Counted from the stretch's first letter, positions 1 through 7,775 are shown. The stretch: DNA of 20,499 bases from Pseudomonadota bacterium (GCA_023427085.1 JAEZBO010000055.1:1-20499); one strand, 5' to 3'. Made by a program: numbers and translations. Notes: a model not told the origin generated them from the letters alone.

Positions 1-795
1 GCGCTGCGCGCCAGCCACGAACTCACCGTCGCGGGCCTGGCCATCCGCCAGCTGTCGGCGGCGCGCGCCAGCGCCGCGCTGCAACAGGCGCGCCAGGCCG
101 CTGCCACCGCGGGCATCGCGGCATTGACCATGCAGGTCGAGACCATGGCCTGCGAGTTGTCGCAACCGGTGGCGCGCCGGCTGGGTGCGGGCGCGACGCG
201 TCTGCTGACGCTGGCCGACGTCGAGGCGTTGTTGGCGTCGGACGCATTGATCGTCGACGCCTGCCGCCTGGCCGTGATGGCACGCGGCACGGTGGTCCCG
301 CTGGGCCGCCGTCCGGTGCTGTTCGCACTGGCGCGCACGCTGGCGTTGGCCGGCGCGGTGGGCGCCTCGAGGGACCTGCTGGTGCAGCAGGCCTTTCGGG
401 CCAGGCGCGCCGACGAGTCGTACCGTGCCCGCCTGCGCGTCGAGATCGGCCGCCTGCGCCGGGTGCTGCACGGTCTTGCGCGCATCGATGCGACGCCCGA
501 TGGATTCGTGATGAGCGCGACGCAGGACGCCCCGCTGCAAGGGCTGGCGCCGCTGTCCGACACGCGCCATGGCCGCGTGCTGGCCTTGCTGGCCGACGGC
601 CAGGCCTGGTCGAGTTCGGCATTGGCGCTGGCGCTGGGCCTGAGCCCGCGCACGGTTCAGCGCGCGCTCGGGCAACTGGCGCAGGCCGGGCAGGTGTCCA
701 GCACCGGCCGGGGACCGGCACGGCGCTGGCTGACGCCGCCGCTGCCGGGCTCCCCGACAACCTTGTTACTCCCCGGTCCCTTGCCGGGCCGCTAA
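1..795 (+). CDS. Winged-helix DNA-binding regulator, OmpR-like domain plus C-terminal HTH (5' end missing)
   Basis: The reading frame is open from the first base of the window, so the true start lies to the left; 264 residues are visible. Residues about 70-170 resemble an OmpR/PhoB-type winged helix: an 'ACRLAVMARGTVVPLGRRPV' strand-rich start, then 'RVEIGRLRRVLHGL', which matches the recognition-helix pattern, then a 'TPDGFVM' wing. A second helix-turn-helix follows at about residues 195-245 ('SALALALGLSPRTVQRALGQL', followed by a basic wing). Two DNA-binding modules in one small protein are unusual. The product probably regulates transcription in the cytoplasm; target and signal are unknown. 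A beta-propeller gene follows 37 bp downstream on the same strand with its own ribosome binding site, so the two may be co-transcribed. The regulator assignment rests on fold-like motifs, not on a recognised named family. Confidence 0.7.
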   Translation, partial: ALRASHELTVAGLAIRQLSAARASAALQQARQAAATAGIAALTMQVETMACELSQPVARRLGAGATRLLTLADVEALLASDALIVDACRLAVMARGTVVPLGRRPVLFALARTLALAGAVGASRDLLVQQAFRARRADESYRARLRVEIGRLRRVLHGLARIDATPDGFVMSATQDAPLQGLAPLSDTRHGRVLALLADGQAWSSSALALALGLSPRTVQRALGQLAQAGQVSSTGRGPARRWLTPPLPGSPTTLLLPGPLPGR

Positions 796-832
796 GCTGG
801 TCGACATCACAACCCGATTCCCGAGGCCAGCC

Positions 833-1462
833 ATGACACATCCCGATATCGAGATCCTGCGCGAATATGGTCCATTCGCCGAAGCCGGGCCGGTCCACGG
901 CCTGACCTTCGATGGCAGACATGTCTGGTTCGCCAGCGATGGCCAGCTCAATGCGCTCGACCCGGACAGCGGCCGCATCGTGCGCGTCATCGAGGTCGCC
1001 GCCGACGCCGGCACCGCATTCGACGGCACGCATCTTTACCAGATCGCCGAAAACCGCATCCAGAAGATCGACCCGGACAGCGGCACGGTGCTGTCCGAGA
1101 TCACGCTGCCGGCTTCCGGCTGCCACTCGGGCCTGGCGTGGGCCGAAGGCTCGCTGTGGGTCGGACAGCACCGCGACAGCCGCATCCTGCAGGTCGATCC
1201 GGCCAGCGGACGGATCCTGCGCACGATCGCGTGCAGCCGTTACGTGACCGGCGTGTCGTGGGTGGATGGCGAGCTGTGGCACGGCACCTGGGACGAGCAG
1301 GGCAGCGACCTGCGGCGCGTCGATCCGGCCACCGGTGCACTGCTCGCGGTGCTGCCGGTGCCGGCGGACATGACGGTATCCGGACTCGAGGGCGACGGCG
1401 CCGGCCGCTTCTTCTGCGGCGGTGGCGACAGCGGCCGGGTCCGGGCCGTGCGCAAGCCCTAG
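833..1462 (+). CDS. Small beta-propeller protein, glutaminyl-cyclase / SMP-30-like
   Basis: 209 residues built from four clear repeats and a fifth partial one, each of the form 'W-x-(D/E)G-x-(L/V)W-x(n)-(I/L)x(K/R/A)(I/L/V)DP-x-(S/T)G'. This is the blade pattern of beta-propellers such as the plant/bacterial glutaminyl-peptide cyclotransferases (five blades) and virginiamycin-lyase-like proteins. There is no signal peptide, so it should be cytosolic, unlike typical secreted cyclases. The start is supported by a GAGG at 823-826, 6 nt before the ATG. It follows the regulator gene by 37 bp and is probably in its operon. It ends just before a 10-bp stem hairpin. Enzyme activity cannot be asserted: the propeller is clear, but catalytic residues were not verified. 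Confidence 0.7.
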   Translation: MTHPDIEILREYGPFAEAGPVHGLTFDGRHVWFASDGQLNALDPDSGRIVRVIEVAADAGTAFDGTHLYQIAENRIQKIDPDSGTVLSEITLPASGCHSGLAWAEGSLWVGQHRDSRILQVDPASGRILRTIACSRYVTGVSWVDGELWHGTWDEQGSDLRRVDPATGALLAVLPVPADMTVSGLEGDGAGRFFCGGGDSGRVRAVRKP

Positions 1463-1468
1463 CGCAGC

Positions 1469-1493
1469 GCGCGCCGCCTGCGCGGCGGCGCGC
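1469..1493 (+). terminator. Strong GC hairpin after the beta-propeller gene
   Basis: Arms GCGCGCCGCC and GGCGGCGCGC pair perfectly over 10 bp around a 5-nt loop, starting 6 nt after the stop codon at 1462. There is no run of T after it, so it is not a textbook intrinsic terminator; it could protect the 3' end or act as a weak bidirectional terminator between converging genes. Confidence 0.4.
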
Positions 1494-1495
1494 AC

Positions 1496-1583
1496 CTCCA
1501 GCGCCTCAGCACCTCAGCGCCTCAGCGCCTCAGCACCTCAGCACTTCAGCGCCTCAGCGCCTCAGCGCCTCAGCACTTCAGCG
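1496..1583. repeat. 8-bp tandem repeat array, consensus CTCAGCGC
   Basis: From 1505 to 1583 the sequence is ten consecutive 8-mers of the form (C/T)TCAGC(G/A)C, with an imperfect 9-bp copy before them at 1496-1504. Variation is confined to two positions (first base C/T, seventh base G/A). The array lies between two converging genes. The minus-strand channel gene ends in the rightmost copies: each copy carries TCA, which is TGA on the minus strand, and because 8 is not a multiple of 3 the array supplies stops in all three minus frames (1562, 1570 and 1578). Arrays of this type often vary in copy number between strains. Confidence 0.9.
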
Positions 1584-4217
1584 TGGCCGCGGCAGCGGCG
1601 GCACGACGGGATCGTCCGGCGCCGCCGACCGTTCCTCGTGCTCCTGCACGCCCGGCCGCTCCTCGTCCAGATCGGTGCCGGCTGCGTCCTTCTTTTCGCC
1701 GTCGGCGTCGACCACGGTCTCGAGCTCGTTGCCCAACACATCCTGTGCATCCTCGGGCGCGGCGGGCCGCAGCACGCGATGCATGTGGCCGGCGGCGACC
1801 GCCTGGCCGGCCGGCGCCAGCGGTGCGTCCTCGACCGCCTGCATGCGCAGCGGCGGCGCCTTGCCGTCCTTGTCCTGGCCGAAGTAGACGATGGTGTGCG
1901 GGTACGGCAGCTCGATGCGCGCGGCATTGAAGTGCTTCTTGAGCAGGCGGTTGTAGCCGCGCTGCACCGCCCACTGCATGCCGGCGGTGGTCTTGATCAG
2001 GATGCGGATGGTGACGCCGCGTTCGCTCAGCGACGTCACGCCGGCGACCGTCATGTCTTCCAGCACCTCGGGTCCGAGCACCTCGTCCTGCTTGAGTTCG
2101 GCGAAGGCTTCCTTCATGTGGAAGATCGCGTCGTCGACGTTCTCGCGATGGGCGATGGTGTACTCGCCGACGTGGTACGAGAAGTCGCGCATGTGGTTGG
2201 CGACCACGTCGACCGACGAGAACGGGATCAGGTGATAACCGCCGTCCAGCGTGCGGATGCCGACCGAACGGATGGTCAGCTTCTCGACCGTGCCGAACAC
2301 GCCGGCGGCCTCGACCACGTCGTTCTGGTTCATGCCGTTCTCGAGCTGGATGAAGATGCCGGTGATGATGTCCTGCACCAGCTTCTGCGCGCCGAAGCCG
2401 ATCGCCAGGCCGATCACGCCGGCGCCGGCGATCAGCGGGCCGATGTCCAGGCCGATCTGCGACAGCAGGATCAGCGTGGTCATCGTCACGACGACGATCA
2501 GCGCGGCATTGCGAAACAGCGACAGCAGGGTCTTTTCGCGGGCGCTCGGTCCGCTCGGCCCGCTGACGGCCGACAGGCGGTGTTCGATGATGCTGGCGAT
2601 CAGCGTCCAGACCAGCGCCGCGACCAGCAGGATGATGGCCACGTGCACCACCATCAGGATCGCCGCGCTGCCGCGTTCGGACGCGATCCAGCTCGACAGG
2701 TCGAAGGCGCGCCAGGCGTCGAGCACCATCAGCAGCACCCAGATCAGCACCAGCATGCGCAGGAACTTGATCGCCGCCGGCACGTAGGAATTGAGCCGCG
2801 CCTCCAGCATCGGCAGGCGCTCGCGCCATTGTTCGGTCAGCTGGATACGCCGTCCGAACAGCGAGCCCAGCAGCGCCGAGATCAACATGCCCACGGCGAT
2901 GGCGAGCACGGTCTGCGCGGTCGCCTGCGCCATGAACGGCAAGGCATCGTTGGGCGCGATCTGGCTGACCACCAGCAGCACCGTGAAATACGCGATCGCC
3001 AGCACGTGCCAGATGCGCGACAGCACGCGCAGCAGGGTGCCGAAGAACGCCGTGCCGCTGGCGTCGGCCTTGGCGACCAGGCGGTCACGCAGCAGTTTCC
3101 GGTTGGTCCAGATCACCCGCACCGCGTGGCCGTAGACGCCCAGCATGATCAGCAGGCTGATCATCTGGCCGACGGCCGGCGAGAACATCGCCCGCACCAC
3201 CGGCACCACGATCAGGATGCCGTAGCCGGTGATGGTGATCAGCCGCGCCAGCCAGGCGTTCCAGTAGATCGCCACGTCGTCGTTCATCTTGAGCAGGCGC
3301 AGATGCGGATAACGGGTCGCGAAGACCACGCGCACCAGCGCCTTGGCGATCTCGACCGCGACGAAGGCGTTGACGAACATCGATTCGAGCGTGCCGATGC
3401 GGCCGTTCTCGCCGGTGGCGAACAGGCCCACGCCGTAGCCGACCGCCGCCGCCAGCGCGATCACGCCGACGTCGACCAGCAGCGCGCCGACGATCGCCAG
3501 CGCGCTGCGGTACAGCAGCGTCAGCGTCAGCCGCGGCGCCGGGCGCGGCTGGCCGTCGGCGCCGATGACCGGCTGCGCCTGCGCGCGGGTGGTCTGCTCG
3601 CAATCGGCCAGCCAGCCGTCCATGCGGGCGTAGATGCGGGACGCCAGCGCGCGGAAACCCCACCACGCGATCAGCGTGGCGGCGATCACCAGCGCCAGGC
3701 CCAGCAAGGCGTCCAGCCAGGTCGCCAGGCTGATGCCGCGCATGCCTTCGCCGGCGCCGACCGAGCGGAACGCCGCGGCGGCCTCGCCCAGGCCCTGGCC
3801 CAGGTCGGCGAAGAAATGTTGCGTGACGTCGGCGACGCGGCGCGACAAGGACGGATCGCCCGCTTCCGGCGGCAGCGTCAGGTCGGCGCCGGCGGCGTTG
3901 CCGGCGGCGGCGTCCTGCGTCAGCGCCGCTTCCGGCGTGCCGCCGGGTTGGGCTGCCATGCCGCGCAGCTGCTCGATCAGCGCATTGCGGCTTTGCTCGT
4001 TCTCGAGCAGGTCGGCCATGGCGGCGTAGGAGGGCGGGTTGGCGCCCGAGGCGGCCGGGACCGCCGGCGCGGGCGCTTCGACGGCCTGGGCAGGTTGCCA
4101 GGCCAGGGCGCCAAGCAGTGCCAGCATGCCCAGCAGCAGTCCAGTCAGCCAGACCGGTATGGAATGTTGTCTGGCGGCTCTGCTGCCGGTCGATGGGATC
4201 GTGTTTCTGGCACCCAC
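1578..4217 (-). CDS. MscS-family mechanosensitive channel, YbiO-like
   Basis: 879 residues. A signal peptide (hydrophobic core about residues 22-40, cleavage after AQA at 45) precedes an Ala/Pro-rich periplasmic section, then about ten membrane segments between residues 160 and 600. The pore-lining TM3 and beta domain begin near residue 585 with 'GPLIAGAGVIGLAIGFGAQK' and continue into a 'LENGMNQNDVV' and 'RTLDGGYHLIPFSSV' region. This pattern is typical of the moderate-conductance YbiO branch of MscS channels, which release solutes under hypo-osmotic stress in the inner membrane. The C-terminus is an acidic, low-complexity tail ending inside the 8-bp repeat array. The GTG start at 4217-4215 is set by a near-perfect AGGAGG at 4224-4229, 6 nt upstream. 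E. coli YbiO is shorter (about 740 residues); the extra length is at both ends. It is divergent from a second MscS-family gene. Confidence 0.9.
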   Translation of the reverse strand: MGARNTIPSTGSRAARQHSIPVWLTGLLLGMLALLGALAWQPAQAVEAPAPAVPAASGANPPSYAAMADLLENEQSRNALIEQLRGMAAQPGGTPEAALTQDAAAGNAAGADLTLPPEAGDPSLSRRVADVTQHFFADLGQGLGEAAAAFRSVGAGEGMRGISLATWLDALLGLALVIAATLIAWWGFRALASRIYARMDGWLADCEQTTRAQAQPVIGADGQPRPAPRLTLTLLYRSALAIVGALLVDVGVIALAAAVGYGVGLFATGENGRIGTLESMFVNAFVAVEIAKALVRVVFATRYPHLRLLKMNDDVAIYWNAWLARLITITGYGILIVVPVVRAMFSPAVGQMISLLIMLGVYGHAVRVIWTNRKLLRDRLVAKADASGTAFFGTLLRVLSRIWHVLAIAYFTVLLVVSQIAPNDALPFMAQATAQTVLAIAVGMLISALLGSLFGRRIQLTEQWRERLPMLEARLNSYVPAAIKFLRMLVLIWVLLMVLDAWRAFDLSSWIASERGSAAILMVVHVAIILLVAALVWTLIASIIEHRLSAVSGPSGPSAREKTLLSLFRNAALIVVVTMTTLILLSQIGLDIGPLIAGAGVIGLAIGFGAQKLVQDIITGIFIQLENGMNQNDVVEAAGVFGTVEKLTIRSVGIRTLDGGYHLIPFSSVDVVANHMRDFSYHVGEYTIAHRENVDDAIFHMKEAFAELKQDEVLGPEVLEDMTVAGVTSLSERGVTIRILIKTTAGMQWAVQRGYNRLLKKHFNAARIELPYPHTIVYFGQDKDGKAPPLRMQAVEDAPLAPAGQAVAAGHMHRVLRPAAPEDAQDVLGNELETVVDADGEKKDAAGTDLDEERPGVQEHEERSAAPDDPVVPPLPRPR

Positions 4218-4223
4218 TTGCTA

Positions 4224-4229
4224 CCTCCT
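4224..4229 (-). promoter_or_regulatory. Ribosome binding site AGGAGG that fixes a GTG start
   Basis: On the minus strand AGGAGG stands 6 nt before the GTG at 4217, the best Shine-Dalgarno match in the window, and decides the start of the YbiO-like channel. It implies efficient translation despite the GTG. Confidence 0.75.
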
Positions 4230-4293
4230 AGGTTTGTGCGCCGTTGCGGTCGGGCCGGTTTCCTCTGTCCGAGATCGAAGCTGGAATAACGAC

Positions 4294-4321
4294 AAAAAAA
4301 ATCAGGGCCGTATGGCCCTGA
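4294..4321 (-). terminator. Intrinsic terminator on the minus strand, upstream of the YbiO-like gene
   Basis: On the minus strand an 8-bp perfect stem (TCAGGGCC / GGCCCTGA, 4-nt loop ATAC) is followed immediately by eight T residues. This is a textbook Rho-independent terminator and the only one in the window. It points leftwards, about 77 nt before the channel start codon, yet no minus-strand gene lies between it and the divergent plus-strand gene. It therefore either ends a short untranslated transcript or sits inside the channel mRNA leader as an attenuator. Confidence 0.75.
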
Positions 4322-4325
4322 CGTT

Positions 4326-4349
4326 GTCATCATAGTGCACCGTGATGAC
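4326..4349. promoter_or_regulatory. 24-bp dyad between divergent channel genes
   Basis: Arms GTCATCA and TGATGAC are exact reverse complements around a 10-bp centre that itself contains the palindrome GTGCAC on the same axis; 20 of 24 positions are symmetric. It lies 4 bp from the minus-strand terminator. As DNA it could be an operator for either divergent gene; as minus-strand RNA it would be a hairpin directly preceding the terminator stem. A TATGAT hexamer (possible minus-strand -10) overlaps its left arm. Confidence 0.45.
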
Positions 4350-4358
4350 GCGGATAAA

Positions 4359-4388
4359 TCGACAAGTCCTGTGGGTTTGCTGCATAAG
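4359..4388 (+). promoter_or_regulatory. Possible sigma-70 promoter for the plus-strand channel gene
   Basis: TCGACA (4359-4364) and CATAAG (4383-4388) are 18 bp apart, each one or two bases from consensus. The predicted start near 4395 would leave a leader of about 70 nt. Weak by eye and not exclusive. Confidence 0.25.
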
Positions 4389-4465
4389 GTAACGAGACCG
4401 GGCACTCGGCCGCTTTTATTGCAAAATGCGCGGATTCGAGATCGCGTCGTCGGCGAGGCGCAGGT

Positions 4466-6916
4466 GTGGCCCGCCGATGCAAAGCCTGCCTGACCATGTT
4501 TTCACGCTCCCTGTCTTGCTTTTCCACCACCTCGGTGTGGCCGCTGGTCTGGCGTGTGCTGCTGGCGCTGTGCCTGGCGCTCGGCAGCGTGGCCGTCCAG
4601 GCCCAGACGCCCAGCGAGGACGTCGACAAGTCGCTCGACCTGGCGCGCAAGCAGATCGACGAGGTGCAGAAGGCGTTGCAGTCGGATGACCCGCCCGCCG
4701 AAGAGGTGCTGCAATCCTTGCGCGGCACCGCGCTGAAGATCCAGGCCGGCGCCGATGCCACCGCCGAAAGCCTGGCGCCCGAGCTGGCCAGTGTCACCGC
4801 GCGGCTCGACGAGCTGGGGCCGGCGCCCGAGCAGGCCGAGGCCGGCGACGTGGCGTCGCAACGCGCGCAGCTGGAAAAAACCCGCAACAAACTCGATGCG
4901 CAGATCAAGCTGGCGCGGCTGCTGGCGGTCGAGGGGGCGCAATCGGCCGAGCAACTGTCGACGATGCGGCGCTCGCAGTTCCAGGCGCGCCTCGGCGAGC
5001 GGCGGCCGTCGGTGCTGGGCGGCGACTTCTGGACCGAGTTCACCGATGGCTGGTCGCGTGACCGCGACCGCTCGGCCGAGTTCTTCGCCGAGCTGCGCAA
5101 TGCCGCGCTGGCCACGCCGGTGACGGTCTGGCTGTCCCTGCTGGCGGGCGTGGCCGGCCTGCTGTTGCTGCGGGCGCAAGCCAGCAAGGCGCTGTTTCGC
5201 CTGACCGCCAGCAAGGTGCCGCCGGGCCGCCTGCGGCGCACGTTCCTGGCGGTGGCGCTGGTGTGCCTGTCGGTGATCGTGCCGGGCCTGATCGTATCCC
5301 TGCTGCATCTGGGCATGGACTGGACCGATGCGCTGACCCGCGAGACCGATGCGCTGCTGGGGCGGCTGACCGCCACCGTGTGTTTCGGCGGCTTCGTGTC
5401 CGGCCTGGGCTACGCGCTGCTGTCGCCGCATCGTTCGTCGTGGCGGCTGCTGCCGGTGTCCGACCAGGTCGCCTGGTCGCTGCGCCGCTATCCGGCCGCG
5501 CTGGGTGCCAACGTGGTGCTGGTGTGGCTGGCCGAACAGTGGGCCGCGCGCGTCAACGTCACCTTGAGCAGCACCATCGCCGTCAACGCGCTGGCCGAGA
5601 TCCTGCTGGCCATGACGATCGCGCTGGCGCTGCATCGCGCCCATCGCATCCGCCGCAAGCTCGAGGCCGCGGCGCAGGCCGAATCGACCACGCTGCCGCT
5701 GCGTCCGCTGTGGCTGGTGACGGCCGTCAACCTCACCTGGGTGGTGCTGGCGCTGGGCCTGGGGTCGCTGCTGATCGGCTACGCCGCGTTCGGCAACTTC
5801 GTCATCAAGCAGCTGGCCTGGACGCTGGTGGTGCTGGCCACCGCCTACCTGTTCGCGCTGCTGATCGAGGACGGCTTCTCGACGCTGCTGTCCTCGCCGC
5901 CGCCCGATCCCGAAGCCAAGGAAGCCGGCCTGCCGCCGCCGCGCGCGCGCGACCAGGCCGCGGTGCTGCTGTCGGGCCTGGGCCGGCTGCTGGTGGTGCT
6001 GTTCGCGCTGGTGCTGCTGCTGGCGCCGTTCGGCGAAGGGCCGCTCGAGCTGGTGCAGCGGGCCGGCGCGCTGCCGCAGGGCGTGACGATCGGCCAGATC
6101 CAGATCCGTCCGATGGCGGTGCTGCAGGCCTTCATGGTGCTGGGCCTGTGCCTGCTGGGCGTGCGCATCTTCAAGCGCTGGCTGCAGGACCGCTACCTGC
6201 CGACCACGCACCTGGACCCCGGCATGCGCGTGTCGGCCGCGACGCTGGTCGGCTACATCGGCGTGGTGGTGGCGGTGGCGTTGTCGATGTCGGCGATCGG
6301 CGTCGGACTCGAGCGGGTCGCGTGGGTCGCCAGCGCGCTGTCGGTGGGTATCGGTTTTGGCCTGCAGGCGGTGGTGCAGAACTTCGTCTCGGGCCTGATC
6401 CTGCTGGCCGAGCGGCCGGTCAAGGTCGGCGACTGGGTGTCGCTGGGCGGCGTCGAGGGCGACATCCAGCGCATCAACGTGCGGGCCACCGAGATCCGCA
6501 TGGGCGACCGTTCGACCGTGATCGTGCCGAACTCCGAATTCATCACCAAGACCGTGCGCAACGTGACGCACTCGAACCCGCAGGGCGTGGTGACCGTCAA
6601 GCTGCCGATGCCGCTGGACACCGATGCCGAGCAGGTGCGCGCGCTGATGCTGGATGCCTTCACGCAGCATGACGGCATCATGGACGGGCCGGCGCCGACC
6701 GTGCATCTGGACGGCATCGAGAACGGCCGGCTGATGTTCAATGGCACCGGCTACGTGAACTCGCCGCGTTCGTCCTACGGCGTGCGCAGCGCCTTGCTGT
6801 TCGACATCCTCAAGCGGCTGTCGGACGCTGGCCTGTCGATGGCGGCGCCGCCCAGCACCGTGGTCGTGCAGGGCAAGACCGGCGACCCCACCGCGCCGGT
6901 GCCGCCGCTGACCTGA
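4466..6916 (+). CDS. MscS-family mechanosensitive channel with DUF3772-type periplasmic domain
   Basis: 816 residues from a GTG at 4466, supported by GAGG at 4455-4458 (7 nt spacing). An ATG at 4496 (residue 11) gives a cleaner signal peptide but has no ribosome site. The signal sequence ends at VQA, residue 46. Residues about 50-205 form a helical, charged periplasmic domain of the DUF3772 kind; about ten membrane segments follow (212-610). The MscS pore helix and beta domain start near residue 615, with 'ALSVGIGFGLQAVVQNFVSG', 'ERPVKVGDWVSLGGVEGDI' and 'IVPNSEFITKTVRN'. Inner-membrane channel, likely responding to osmotic down-shock. It differs clearly in its N-terminal domain from the YbiO-like channel encoded head-to-head, so the pair is not a recent tandem duplication. 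It ends 12 bp before the converging DNA glycosylase gene. Confidence 0.9.
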   Translation: MARRCKACLTMFSRSLSCFSTTSVWPLVWRVLLALCLALGSVAVQAQTPSEDVDKSLDLARKQIDEVQKALQSDDPPAEEVLQSLRGTALKIQAGADATAESLAPELASVTARLDELGPAPEQAEAGDVASQRAQLEKTRNKLDAQIKLARLLAVEGAQSAEQLSTMRRSQFQARLGERRPSVLGGDFWTEFTDGWSRDRDRSAEFFAELRNAALATPVTVWLSLLAGVAGLLLLRAQASKALFRLTASKVPPGRLRRTFLAVALVCLSVIVPGLIVSLLHLGMDWTDALTRETDALLGRLTATVCFGGFVSGLGYALLSPHRSSWRLLPVSDQVAWSLRRYPAALGANVVLVWLAEQWAARVNVTLSSTIAVNALAEILLAMTIALALHRAHRIRRKLEAAAQAESTTLPLRPLWLVTAVNLTWVVLALGLGSLLIGYAAFGNFVIKQLAWTLVVLATAYLFALLIEDGFSTLLSSPPPDPEAKEAGLPPPRARDQAAVLLSGLGRLLVVLFALVLLLAPFGEGPLELVQRAGALPQGVTIGQIQIRPMAVLQAFMVLGLCLLGVRIFKRWLQDRYLPTTHLDPGMRVSAATLVGYIGVVVAVALSMSAIGVGLERVAWVASALSVGIGFGLQAVVQNFVSGLILLAERPVKVGDWVSLGGVEGDIQRINVRATEIRMGDRSTVIVPNSEFITKTVRNVTHSNPQGVVTVKLPMPLDTDAEQVRALMLDAFTQHDGIMDGPAPTVHLDGIENGRLMFNGTGYVNSPRSSYGVRSALLFDILKRLSDAGLSMAAPPSTVVVQGKTGDPTAPVPPLT

Positions 6917-6928
6917 ATCACCGCGCCG

Positions 6929-7489
6929 CTAGCCCAGCACCGGAGCCAGCGCGTCGCGCCAGGCCGACAGCTTGGCCTGCATCGTCATCGCGGCATGGGC
7001 CGGACTGGTCGAGGGCAGGCGCAGCAGTTCGATGTCGCCGGGCAGCGCATGGCGGGCCAGCACGTGGCGGCGAAACAGCGTGTGCGCCGCGGTGCCGTTC
7101 AGGCAGATACGAACGATGTGGGGATGGGCCGCCAGGAAGGCCGGCAAGTCGTTGGCCTGCACGCTGGCCGCGTCGATGCTGGAGTCCAGGCTGCCGGGCC
7201 GCACGCACTCGTGCACCACGTCCCACAAGGCCACGCGCCGCTTGCGCAGCGCCTCGAGGCGCGCGGCGTAGTCCAGCCCGTCCGGCCAGCCGAACAGCTG
7301 CGTCAGGATCGGCCAGAACGCGTTGCGCGGATGCGCGTAATAACGCGCCGCGCCCAGCGAGGCCGCGCCCGGCATGCTGCCCAGAATCAGGATCCGCGCA
7401 TCGGGCGTGCCGACCGGCGGCATGCCGCGCAGCAGCACGCGTTCGGGCGTGGTCGCGGTGGCCCGGCTAGTGCTGCTCGAAGCGGCCAT
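6929..7489 (-). CDS. DNA-deoxyinosine glycosylase (uracil-DNA glycosylase superfamily, family 6)
   Basis: 186 residues. The N-terminal signature 'ILGSMPGAASLGAARYYAHP' (residues 34-53) and 'RNAFWPIL' following it, with 'LPSTSPAHA' near residue 158, are the hallmarks of the hypoxanthine-DNA glycosylase (HDG) branch of the uracil-DNA glycosylase superfamily. Members remove hypoxanthine (deaminated adenine) from DNA to start base excision repair. The start codon lies inside the last eight codons of the upstream acylphosphatase gene (23-bp overlap, different frame) with no Shine-Dalgarno, so translation is probably coupled to acylphosphatase. A 14-bp perfect palindrome ends one base before the ATG. 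Converges with the channel gene at 6916. Confidence 0.85.
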   Translation of the reverse strand: MAASSSTSRATATTPERVLLRGMPPVGTPDARILILGSMPGAASLGAARYYAHPRNAFWPILTQLFGWPDGLDYAARLEALRKRRVALWDVVHECVRPGSLDSSIDAASVQANDLPAFLAAHPHIVRICLNGTAAHTLFRRHVLARHALPGDIELLRLPSTSPAHAAMTMQAKLSAWRDALAPVLG

Positions 7490-7763
7490 AACGACGATCG
7501 TCGTGGCGGATCTCGCTGCTGACCTCGCGCACCAGCGCGGCGGGCGGGCCGACGCGCAGCCACTGCAGCATCAGGTCGATCTGGTCGGGCACGCCCTGGA
7601 TCAGCGCCTCGACCGAGCCATCCTCGACGTTGCGCACCCAGCCGCCGATGCCCAGCATATGCGCGCGGCGCACGGTGGCGAGCCGGTAGCCCACGCCCTG
7701 CACCTTGCCGGTGACGCGCACGGCCAGCGTCTCGATCGGTGTGTCGGAAGAAAGAATGCTCAT
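7467..7763 (-). CDS. acyP: Acylphosphatase
   Basis: 98 residues, the usual length. The phosphate-binding loop 'GKVQGVGYR' (residues 19-27) carries the catalytic Arg27, and 'GWVRNVEDGSVEA' carries the catalytic Asn45; the 18-residue spacing matches the family. Acylphosphatases hydrolyse carboxyl-phosphate bonds (for example acetyl phosphate, 1,3-bisphosphoglycerate) in the cytoplasm. First gene of a two-gene unit with the DNA-deoxyinosine glycosylase, whose start it overlaps. The LysR gene upstream is on the same strand but separated by 87 bp containing a hairpin, so it probably does not belong to the same transcript. No strong ribosome site is visible before the ATG. Confidence 0.93.
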   Translation of the reverse strand: MSILSSDTPIETLAVRVTGKVQGVGYRLATVRRAHMLGIGGWVRNVEDGSVEALIQGVPDQIDLMLQWLRVGPPAALVREVSSEIRHDDRRYGRFEQH

Positions 7764-7775
7764 GCTCGAATGCTG

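Noticed and set aside
1505..1583. Repeat array considered as a CRISPR
   Set aside because: The units are 8 bp and contiguous, with no spacers and no cas genes nearby.
1422..4289. Very long plus-strand open frame (955 codons) opposite the YbiO-like channel gene
   Set aside because: It is rich in Gln/His/Arg/Asp with no recognisable domain, has no ribosome site, and mirrors the opposite gene's GC-rich third positions; a shadow frame. The same applies to long frames opposite the E1 gene (12581-15868), the LeuC-like gene (8795-11254) and the second channel (4502-6706).
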